DNA of 64,000 nucleotides from Moorena producens 3L (lineage in GTDB: Bacteria > Cyanobacteriota > Cyanobacteriia > Cyanobacteriales > Coleofasciculaceae). Made by a program: the position numbers and the translations under genes. Shown here piece after piece: positions 57,088 to 64,000 of this stretch (the stretch's first letter is position 1; each line of letters begins with the position of its first letter). The notes under the pieces were generated by a model. It did not search any database and was not told where the DNA came from. It worked only from the letters and a program-made list of their open reading frames with translations. The stretch lies in contig NZ_GL890969.1 of assembly GCF_000211815.1 (NCBI RefSeq), positions 133,430 through 197,429 on the forward strand, read 5' to 3'.

Positions 57088-57336
57088 TCAGTTTGTAGTA
57101 TGCAAAGTATGATGTAAATCCGACCAACGGGTGATGGGGTGACGAATCAATTGCTCTACACACCGGATCCGACGAGCTGGGTTGTCTCCATAAGTAGAGA
57201 CTTGAGATTTGAGCACCACCGGATAGGGAATCTCTAATCCCTTGATGTCGGTAGGATGGTCAATGCGTTGAGCAGGCAAAACCGGAATGCCAATCTCACG
57301 GAATAATTCTTTAGCCTGGTATTATAACAGATGCAT
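57088..57336 (-). pseudogene. sucC: sucC N-terminal remnant
   Basis: The minus strand from ATG 57336 reads M-H-L-L, then a TAA where E is expected, then YQAKELFREIGIPVLPAQRI and IDHPTDIKGLEIPYPVVLKSQV: the N-terminus of succinate-CoA ligase beta subunit (ATP-grasp). After about residue 50 it diverges and the glycine-rich loop is lost (STYGDNPARRIRCVEQL). It is non-functional. No other suc genes are near, so a functional copy may exist elsewhere in the genome. Confidence 0.8.
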
Positions 57337-57928
57337 GATTCGCGAACAATCCTAACCACGACGTTTCAAATCTTTTGCCACTTGGTCAATGCTGTAGAAA
57401 CACTTCGGTGAAAGCGTCTACCAGCTGACGGATCCTTAAATTGGTCATTAAAAACAGCAAAATTATTCCCCCAGTAGCCCCTAGGTAGGATAGGTAGAAG
57501 GGAAGCAGGTGTCGATCGCTTTAAACGCCATCACTTAGTTATTCATCTATTAGACATCTCCAAAAATTAACCTCAAACCCTTGCACTGCCTGGGTCAAAA
57601 CCGAGTTTCTGGAGATGTCTATTATAGAAGTTACTAGTTCATAACTCCAGATTAGGGCAGGTGTTTGTTCATCGTTCTAGATAAGTCCCGATCTAGGAAT
57701 GTCTAATCGTAAGGTGGGAAGTCTAGACCGAATCAAAGATTATGGTGGTCGAGGATGTCACTCCTTGCTTCTTTGATTCTTCAAAATTCCCCCCTAACCC
57801 CTATAATTCCTCACTGTTGCCTTAATATCTCACCAATTCCTGCCTAACCACTGGAAGCATAGGAGTATATTTTGGGTTAAGATTAAGTACCTTTTTTGGT
57901 ATCCCTGGCTTTCCTCCTGCTACAGGCA
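57337..57928. other. gene-free spacer with a possible coding scrap
   Basis: One minus-strand stretch (about 57395-57510) reads FYLSYLGATGGIILLFLMT and TNLRIRQLVDAFTEVFLQH before stops; I could not identify it. Nothing else in 57337-57928 looks coding. Confidence 0.3.
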
Positions 57929-59377
57929 ATGGATTCTAACCAGTTCACCCCTGAGTCTAACCACAGCAACGATCAATCAATGGATTCTGACGTTGCAGCC
58001 CACCCTTGGGACGAACCACTTTCTGATCCCGAGGCTCAAACCGATGAGCCATTCCCTGAAACACTACAACCCGATGAAGGAAATTCTAAAAGTACGTTTC
58101 TTTTGTTGGTGGTGGTGGGCATGGGATTGGGTCTAGTATTTTTAACCGGCGGCTTTTATGTTTTTACCCGTCCCTGCGTATTTGGGTCTTGTACTGTACT
58201 CAATGAAGCTCAGCTATTGAGTAAAAAGTCAGCAGACACCCTCAAAAAACCTAAATCGGGAAAGGACATTCTCGAAGCTCAGAAGCAATTAAAGACAGCG
58301 ATTGAAGGACTCAAAGCAATTCCGTTTTGGTCAATGAAGCATGACACAGCACAAGGATTGCTCCAAGCCTATCAAATCAGAGGTAAAGACCTAGATCAGT
58401 TAGTGACAGCCATGCAAATGGCGGCTAGGGCAGGTCATAAAGGGAAAAATCCTCCCCATAAGGCATCAAAGTGGATTGCAATTCAAAAACTGTGGCGAGA
58501 GGCAATTGCCCGCCTTGAACAAATGCCTAAGGAGAGTAGCCTTAATGCTATAGCGCAACAGAAAATTAAGCTATATAAGGTCAATTTAGACGAAGTTAAT
58601 CGGCGATTAGTCAAAGAAAGACAGGCGAGTCAGATTATGAAAGCAGCTAAGAAAGCGGCTCAGATTGCCCAAGCTCGTCAGGGTGTAGCCCAGACTTTAG
58701 AGGAATGGCAACTAGTCTATAGTACTTGGAAAACCGCATTAGACCGTCTGAACAAAATTCCTCAAGGAACAACCGTTGAAGAGGACAAGCAACGACTGGA
58801 GGAATTCTATAAAACTAATCTGGCCAGGGCGCGCGATCGCAAAACCCAGGAAAAAATTGCTACCAACGCCTACAATCAGGGACTACGTCTGGCTCAGTTA
58901 GCTCAAAAGGCTCAGGGAAAGCAACAATGGTCGGTGGCTGCGATTCATTGGCGCAACGCTTTAACTTACGTGAAGCAAGTTCCAAACTCCACATACTACC
59001 ACAAAAATGCACAGTCTTTAATTGAGCCTTATCAAAACGCCCTTAAGGCAGTTCAAAGCAAGTTGCAGTTGCAGGTAAAGTTAAAACAAATTGGTGGTGA
59101 TCTTGAACAAATCTGTACTGGGGAAACTCGAGTTTGTAATTACACCATTGATGAAAGTCTGATTAAAGTAGAATTAACACCGACTTATATGTATCAGGTC
59201 AGACAAACAGCGATTACGGCTCAAGTCAGAGGTGATGTAGAGGCTCAAGCTGGCATCGTGAATCACGTATTGACGTTAGAAGATGCCCTCAAAGGGATTA
59301 GCTATAATTCTGAAATCCGTATGGAAATCTATACTGCTGATGGGGCTCTGATTCAGGTACACAGTCCTGGCACTTAG
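57929..59377 (+). CDS. single-span membrane protein with helical repeats
   Basis: About 482 residues from ATG 57929 (the frame extends to a TTG at 57896). An acidic, low-complexity N-terminus (1-60) precedes one membrane helix (about 65-90, LLLVVVGMGLGLVFLTGGFYV). The rest is a repeated helical unit (W-x3-A-x2-L--IP-T, at about 190-230, 270-300 and 340-370), and a final beta-rich part carries CTGETRVCNYT. The repeat resembles TPR-like helical hairpins. Function is unknown. The neighbouring genes, read the same way, are M16 peptidases. Confidence 0.65.
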   Translation: MDSNQFTPESNHSNDQSMDSDVAAHPWDEPLSDPEAQTDEPFPETLQPDEGNSKSTFLLLVVVGMGLGLVFLTGGFYVFTRPCVFGSCTVLNEAQLLSKKSADTLKKPKSGKDILEAQKQLKTAIEGLKAIPFWSMKHDTAQGLLQAYQIRGKDLDQLVTAMQMAARAGHKGKNPPHKASKWIAIQKLWREAIARLEQMPKESSLNAIAQQKIKLYKVNLDEVNRRLVKERQASQIMKAAKKAAQIAQARQGVAQTLEEWQLVYSTWKTALDRLNKIPQGTTVEEDKQRLEEFYKTNLARARDRKTQEKIATNAYNQGLRLAQLAQKAQGKQQWSVAAIHWRNALTYVKQVPNSTYYHKNAQSLIEPYQNALKAVQSKLQLQVKLKQIGGDLEQICTGETRVCNYTIDESLIKVELTPTYMYQVRQTAITAQVRGDVEAQAGIVNHVLTLEDALKGISYNSEIRMEIYTADGALIQVHSPGT

Positions 59378-59465
59378 TTAGGAGAACTGTGAAGTAGCAA
59401 ACATGATCTTTAACACTGGGTTAACCTAAATTAACCTTAAGTAATATCATGTAAGAAGTTACACA

Positions 59466-60752
59466 TTGAGATTAGAAGCATTGTTATCTGAGCCCCTGCC
59501 TCAAATAAAGTTTCCTGCTAGTGTTTTCAAACTGACCAATGGCTTGAATGTCATTCATCAATACCTAAGCGCTACACCAGTAGTAGTGGCCGATGTGTGG
59601 GTTGGTGCTGGTGCGATCGCAGAACCACAAGAATGGTCTGGCATGGCTCACTTCTTGGAACACATGATTTTTAAGGGCACCGAGACCATTGCTCCTGGTG
59701 TGTTTGACTATGTGATTGAAAGCCACGGTGGTGTAACGAATGCCGCTACTAGCCATGACTTTGCTCATTTTTTCGTAACCAGTGCTTCTGAGTACTTAAA
59801 ACAGACCCTGCCTCCCTTGGCAGAATTACTCTTGCATCCTGCTATTCCTGAAGAAGAATTTGTCCGGGAACGGTGTGTGGTGTTAGAAGAAATTCGTGGC
59901 AGCTACGATAATCCTGATTGGGTGGGATTTCAGGCTCTTTCTGAGAGCGTTTACCAACGTCACCCCTATGGCAGACCGATTCTGGGTACGGAAGCGGATT
60001 TGATGGCTCACTCTCCCCAACAAATGCGCTGTTTCCACCAATGCCATTACCAGCCGGAAAATATGACTGTGGTGATTGTAGGTGATATTGACCAAGAATC
60101 AGCATTAACTATAGTTGACCAGTCATTTCAAGATTTTGCTTCCCCCACTGATTGTCCTAAACCAGAGGTGATAGCTGAACCACCATTTATCGGAATTAGA
60201 CGTCAGGAACTAAATTTGCCTCGCCTGGAACACGCACGTCTATTGATGGCTTGGCACGGACCAGGGATAGATCAGCTTGGGGATGCCTGTGGTTTGGATT
60301 TACTGTCTGTGCTCCTGGCTGATGGACGCTCTTCTCGCTTGGTAAGAGAATTAAGGGAAGAGAAACAATTAGTGCAAGACATTGGTAGTAGTTTCTCTCT
60401 ACAGCGTGATTCGAGTTTGTTTACTATTACCGCCTACCTAGAACCCGAATACCTGGAACAGGTAGAAGCAATAATTAGGGAACACCTGTGGCAATTGCAA
60501 CAGACACCAGTGTCAAGCACAGAAATCAAACGCTGTCAACGTCAGCTCTATAACGACTATATTTTTTCCACAGAATCTGCTGGTCAACTTGCTGGTTTGT
60601 ATGGTTACTACAGCACTATTGCTACAGCAGAAGCAGCCTATAGTTATCCGCTTGAGATTCAAAAGCTAACAGCTAATGACGTAATGCAATTAGCCCAGCG
60701 GTATCTTTATCCCCATCGCTATGCTATCACAATCCTCAACAGTATAGCTTAG
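59466..60752 (+). CDS. M16 zinc peptidase, active-type subunit
   Basis: A 428-residue pitrilysin-family peptidase. The inverted zinc motif HFLEH (H62, E65, H66) is complete, with the third ligand in VVLEEIRGS (about E142). It is followed by DFAHFFV and a second domain (about 220-428) with the RLVRELREEKQLVQDIG motif. Such proteins process or degrade peptides and often form a pair with an inactive partner. The start is TTG at 59466, as no ATG gives the full N-terminus. The next M16 gene lies 246 bases on and is likely the partner. Confidence 0.88.
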   Translation: MRLEALLSEPLPQIKFPASVFKLTNGLNVIHQYLSATPVVVADVWVGAGAIAEPQEWSGMAHFLEHMIFKGTETIAPGVFDYVIESHGGVTNAATSHDFAHFFVTSASEYLKQTLPPLAELLLHPAIPEEEFVRERCVVLEEIRGSYDNPDWVGFQALSESVYQRHPYGRPILGTEADLMAHSPQQMRCFHQCHYQPENMTVVIVGDIDQESALTIVDQSFQDFASPTDCPKPEVIAEPPFIGIRRQELNLPRLEHARLLMAWHGPGIDQLGDACGLDLLSVLLADGRSSRLVRELREEKQLVQDIGSSFSLQRDSSLFTITAYLEPEYLEQVEAIIREHLWQLQQTPVSSTEIKRCQRQLYNDYIFSTESAGQLAGLYGYYSTIATAEAAYSYPLEIQKLTANDVMQLAQRYLYPHRYAITILNSIA

Positions 60753-60880
60753 ATCGTAACTCATTTTTAGATTCAAAAGCTGAGATATTTAGATGTAATT
60801 AACTTAGGGGATTCGGTATATTTATACCTATTACCTAAGCTATCACAATCCTCAAAAGGATAGCTTAGATCGTAACTCAT
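60723..60880. repeat. duplicated 3' end of M16 gene
   Basis: About 40 bases at 60723-60764, covering the last codons and stop, recur at 60839-60880 (GCTATCACAATCCTCAA and on to AGATCGTAACTCATT). The copy lies in the spacer before the second M16 gene. Short CCTAAGAC repeats also lie at about 60958-60990. Confidence 0.75.
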
Positions 60881-60998
60881 TAAAGGTAGTAACTCCTCAC
60901 AAAGGCATGTAGTAAAAGTGGGAATTCGTGCATTTAAAATTTGGAATTTACAATTTTCCTAAGACCTAAGACTATCAAGCCTAAGACCTAAGACCATC

Positions 60999-62273
60999 AT
61001 GCCTAATATCACACTAAAGCAACAACAGAATATCCATCGCACAGTGCTAGATAATGGCATCGTGGTGATAGTAGTTGAAAATGCTGCTGCTGATATCATT
61101 GCCAGCCGTCTATTTATTCGGGCAGGTAGTCAGTTCGATCCACCAAACCAAGCTGGCCTATCTCACCTCGTCTCAGCAGTTATCACCAAGGGAACCCAAG
61201 ACTTATCCTCCATAGACATTGCCGAACGGGTGGAGTCTATGGGGGCTCAACTTGGTGCTGATGCAGCTAACGATTATTTTATACTCTCCCTGAAAACCGT
61301 TGCAGCTGACTGGTTTGAAATGTTACAGCTAGCAGGACAGATTTTGCGATCGCCTAGTTTCCCAGATGCCGAAGTAGACCTAGAAAGGTACCTAACCATT
61401 CAAACTATTCGTGGGCAACAGGAGCAACCCTTTAGCATTGCCTATAAGCAATTGCGACAGGCAATCTATCAAGACCATCCCTACGGCTTTTCGGTGTTGG
61501 GAGAAGAAGCTACGGTATCTACACTGGATCGAGCTGACTTAGAACACTATCATCACACTTATTTCCGCCCCGATAACCTCATAATTAGTATTGCAGGTCG
61601 TATTAACTCAGAAGATGCGATTAAGCAGGTAGAGCAAGTGTTTGGGGATTGGCAAGTTCCCGATACACCCCTGAGCAAACCCTCCTTACCCTCCCCTATT
61701 GCCCAACCCTGCCAAGTGACCACTGCCCAAGACACACAGCAGTCCATTGTGATGCTGGGTTATATTACCTCAGCTGTACAAGAGGCTGACTTTGCTACCC
61801 TCAAACTCCTGAATACCTACCTGGGGAATGGTCTTTCTAGCCGCTTGTTTGTAGAACTCAGAGAAAAGCGGGGTTTAGCCTATGATGTCTCAGCATTGTT
61901 TCCGACACGCCAGTCAGCTTCTACGTTTATAGCGTACATGGGAACAGCACCGGAAAATACAGAAACTGCCCTGGTTGGTCTGGTTACCGAAGTGGAACGC
62001 CTTTGTTCTCAACAACTGAGTCAGGATGAATTGCAAGTTGCCAAAAATAAGCTTCTTGGTCAGTATGCACTAGGTAAACAAACCAATGGTCAGCTCGCTC
62101 AAGTCTATGGCTGGTATGAGACGATCGGGCTAGGAGTTGAGTTTGATAACCTATTTCAACAAGATGTGACAAAGGTTACTCCAGAGATGGCTCAAGCAGC
62201 AGCTAATCGCTATTTTATTGAACCTTATATTTCTCTAGTCGGACCGGCTGAAGCAATCAACTTCCTGAGTTAA
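60999..62273 (+). CDS. M16 peptidase homologue, inactive-type partner
   Basis: A 424-residue M16-family protein. Where the zinc motif should be it reads SHLVSAVITKGT: the first His remains, but Glu and the second His are gone, so it should lack peptidase activity. It keeps the substrate-recognition and pairing regions, including RLFVELREKRGLAYDVSALF (about 284-303). In known pairs such a subunit joins an active one and shapes the substrate chamber. It follows the active-type gene on the same strand. Confidence 0.87.
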   Translation: MPNITLKQQQNIHRTVLDNGIVVIVVENAAADIIASRLFIRAGSQFDPPNQAGLSHLVSAVITKGTQDLSSIDIAERVESMGAQLGADAANDYFILSLKTVAADWFEMLQLAGQILRSPSFPDAEVDLERYLTIQTIRGQQEQPFSIAYKQLRQAIYQDHPYGFSVLGEEATVSTLDRADLEHYHHTYFRPDNLIISIAGRINSEDAIKQVEQVFGDWQVPDTPLSKPSLPSPIAQPCQVTTAQDTQQSIVMLGYITSAVQEADFATLKLLNTYLGNGLSSRLFVELREKRGLAYDVSALFPTRQSASTFIAYMGTAPENTETALVGLVTEVERLCSQQLSQDELQVAKNKLLGQYALGKQTNGQLAQVYGWYETIGLGVEFDNLFQQDVTKVTPEMAQAAANRYFIEPYISLVGPAEAINFLS

Positions 62274-62290
62274 CAGAGCAGACCAAAAAC

Positions 62291-62336
62291 TTCAGGTCTC
62301 TCCCGTGTTTTACCTTTTAACCGGGGGAGACCTGAA
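62291..62336 (+). terminator. hairpin after M16 gene pair
   Basis: Arms TTCAGGTCTC (62291-62300) and GAGACCTGAA (62327-62336), with inner pairing, lie 17 bases after the M16 stop. There is no U tract. It resembles the hairpin after the MATE gene at 21806-21841 in its GGTCTC/GAGACC core. Confidence 0.45.
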
Positions 62337-62413
62337 TGTATTGTTGTCTATAAATCCGCTTGAATCGATAAAGTTAAATTAAGTCGTGACAAGATTTAAT
62401 TCACTGTAAAGAT

Positions 62414-63223
62414 ATGGATTCTATAGACACCACTAACAGCATTATCGGTATAACTATCTTTGGATCAATAGCCCTTAGCTTAGGGAATTTGCCATCAGTT
62501 GCCCTTGAAGCCAATGGCGTTGTCCCAAAACTGGCTCAAGCAATTACCCCAGTCAAAATCAACCGACCAACTCTCGACATTGGTAGTGAGGGGGAAAGAG
62601 TATCTGAATTACAAGCAGTTCTTAAATTATTGGGGTATTACACAGGAGAGGTAAATGGGTTTTATGGAGATAATACTGCGATCGCTGTCTCCAAGCTCCA
62701 GCGAGAAGCGGGTTTAACTCCCCATGGCATCATGGGAGCTGCTGAATGGAATCTTCTGTTTCCAAGCATCCCACCCAATCCAACATCCTCAACCTCTACT
62801 TCCAATCCCTTACCCTCAGCAAGTAGAACACCACCGACCACCTCTGATGGCATCTCAGCTTCATCGTTTCCGACGCCTTCCATCACAGAAGCTATTACCC
62901 AAACCACCACAACTCGTCCCAACCCTTCCTCTCCAGCAACCAGCACTAGCTTTGGTAATCGCACTACCACAACAGGCAATTCGGTCACTGTTGAGAGAAC
63001 TAAGCCTAGCGCTATAACTTTACCAATTCTCCGACAAGGTATGCGTGGTCCAGCCGTCCAGCAATTGCAGAGGCGACTGAAATCTCTTGGTTTTTTAAAA
63101 GCCACAGTGGATGGGGTATTTGGAGAGGTTACGAAAGCCGCAGTACAAGCGGCTCAGCGCAAGTTCAAACTAGAACCTGATGGCATTGTTGGTCCTGCTA
63201 CTTGGAATGCTTTGCTACGTTGA
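62414..63223 (+). CDS. peptidoglycan-binding repeat protein
   Basis: A 269-residue probable exported protein. The hydrophobic N-terminus (about 8-30) could be a signal peptide. Two PG_binding_1 repeats follow: LDIGSEGERVSELQAVLKLLGYY...GLTPHGIMGAAEWNLL (about 55-117) and LRQGMRGPAVQQLQRRLKSLGFL...DGIVGPATWNALL (about 200-268). A Ser/Thr/Pro-rich linker of about 80 residues lies between them. The role is probably cell-wall binding. No catalytic domain is visible. It is downstream of the M16 pair after the hairpin. Confidence 0.83.
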   Translation: MDSIDTTNSIIGITIFGSIALSLGNLPSVALEANGVVPKLAQAITPVKINRPTLDIGSEGERVSELQAVLKLLGYYTGEVNGFYGDNTAIAVSKLQREAGLTPHGIMGAAEWNLLFPSIPPNPTSSTSTSNPLPSASRTPPTTSDGISASSFPTPSITEAITQTTTTRPNPSSPATSTSFGNRTTTTGNSVTVERTKPSAITLPILRQGMRGPAVQQLQRRLKSLGFLKATVDGVFGEVTKAAVQAAQRKFKLEPDGIVGPATWNALLR

Positions 63224-63396
63224 TGAAATTTTTGTTGAACGCGATGGACTTCGTCCCGCTTTCAGCGATCGCGTGGCCGAAAGGCCATGGTTGATGATTG
63301 AACTGTCAACTGTTCAATCATCAAGCGTCAACAACACACTAGTTATATTTTTGCTGGTTGACTAATGATCATTCTTGATTGATATTACTGCTTTGG

Positions 63397-64000
63397 TTAT
63401 TTCTGCTGCTTGAGTTCGTGTTTAAATAGGGAACTAATTCCTAAAGCTCCCAAAGCTAAAATCCCTAGGGTAGAAGCAGGTTCGGGAACTCTTTCACCTG
63501 TAGACAATGACAGCTTCGCACCAGATACAATGGCATCATCTCCATAAAATACCGGAATCTTGCCACTATTAGCATTAAAGACGTTCACGATTTCTCCTGA
63601 GTCGTAAAACTCCAGTAAATTTAAAGACAGCGATTGCTTAGTTCCTACTGATAAATTGCTGAGCGGAGCAATAAGAATAGTATCCAATCCTATGATCCCA
63701 AATACATCGGTAGTAATCAGGACGTTGTTTGGTGTCAGGTCTAAAGTTAGTTCCGCTTGCAATACGTCATTTATTGATGTTGCCAAGTCAGAAAAATCAA
63801 AGCTCCAACTTGTCTGTTCATCAATCCCATTACCAAGGATTTTATCCCCATTCTTTTCTATCGTAAAATCGCTGTTTTGTAGGGTTTGACCAATACTGGG
63901 ATTTAGTATTGTTGAAGGAGTTGAGCTCCCAATCGCTTCAGCTGTTAAATCAAGACGACTAGCCAAGGCTTTTTCAGGGATTAAGCAACTGCTCAAAACC
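63397..64000 (-). CDS. PEP-CTERM protein, N-terminus beyond window
   Basis: A partial gene of about 200 visible residues with no reliable start before the window ends; the frame is still open at 64000. The body is beta-rich and Asn/Asp/Ser-rich. It ends in a PEP-CTERM sorting tail, PEPASTLGILALGALGISSLF and a basic end. It would be exported and anchored like the PEP-CTERM protein at 37832. Function is unknown. Confidence 0.75.
   Translation of the reverse strand, partial: VLSSCLIPEKALASRLDLTAEAIGSSTPSTILNPSIGQTLQNSDFTIEKNGDKILGNGIDEQTSWSFDFSDLATSINDVLQAELTLDLTPNNVLITTDVFGIIGLDTILIAPLSNLSVGTKQSLSLNLLEFYDSGEIVNVFNANSGKIPVFYGDDAIVSGAKLSLSTGERVPEPASTLGILALGALGISSLFKHELKQQK

Noticed and set aside
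62662..63105. 147-codon minus-strand ORF
   Set aside because: It is the reverse of the low-complexity Ser/Thr/Pro linker of the peptidoglycan-binding protein; the long open frame is a composition effect.

Overview
The window looks like chromosome from a large-genome filamentous cyanobacterium, most like a Moorena-type marine Oscillatoriales (inferred). Reasons: a phycobilisome/light-stress kinase of the NblS/Hik33 type, cyanobacterial-style citrate synthase and phosphoglycerate kinase, PEP-CTERM proteins, many GCGATCGC (HIP1) octamers, a modular NRPS gene, and spacers full of 7-nt tandem repeats and decayed insertion sequences. No tRNA, rRNA or CRISPR array was seen.

Layout. 0-12.5 kb: pgk, an orphan ParA-type ATPase, a 1375-residue multi-spanning membrane protein, an MFS transporter, nblS and a zinc-ribbon membrane protein. 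12.5-16.3 kb: a TnpB-only IS200/IS605-type element with a consensus sigma-70 promoter, an alpha/beta hydrolase, a frameshifted methyltransferase and a TerB-like protein. 16.6-31.9 kb: accessory, possibly biosynthetic: ATP-grasp ligase, GNAT acetyltransferase, IS graveyard, MATE exporter, broken DDE transposase, a phytanoyl-CoA-dioxygenase-like gene cut by one amber codon, and a dimodular NRPS (C-A-T-C-A-T-TE). 32-39.4 kb: an unusual fused signal peptidase lacking the catalytic serine, miniature elements, Uma2 protein, GltS, NUDIX, PEP-CTERM protein and a PD-(D/E)XK-like protein. 39.4-44.6 kb: repeats, a MATE pseudogene split around a second TnpB element, and a complete IS1634-type element with 7-bp target duplications. 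44.6-56 kb: GHL10-type hydrolase, citrate synthase, SixA, DHH phosphoesterase, HNH nuclease, a REC-PAS-adenylate cyclase and a 1443-residue MASE1/PAS/GAF kinase. 56-64 kb: small membrane protein, sucC remnant, a coiled-coil membrane protein, an M16 peptidase pair (one active, one inactive), a peptidoglycan-binding protein and a partial PEP-CTERM protein.

How it fits together. The housekeeping genes stand alone in this window and are not in long operons. The NRPS, dioxygenase, MATE, ATP-grasp and GNAT genes all point the same way and may be a small natural-product locus that mobile DNA has broken up. The kinase has no receiver and the cyclase next to it starts with one, which suggests a phosphorelay into cAMP.

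The most unusual theme is short palindromic repeats inserted in frame inside at least three protein genes (tnpB, the IS1634-type transposase twice, the large kinase twice), together with nearly ubiquitous heptanucleotide arrays between genes. One array supplies a stop codon, and a separate 15-nt array lengthens a protein linker. All identifications come from reading motifs; no database search was run.
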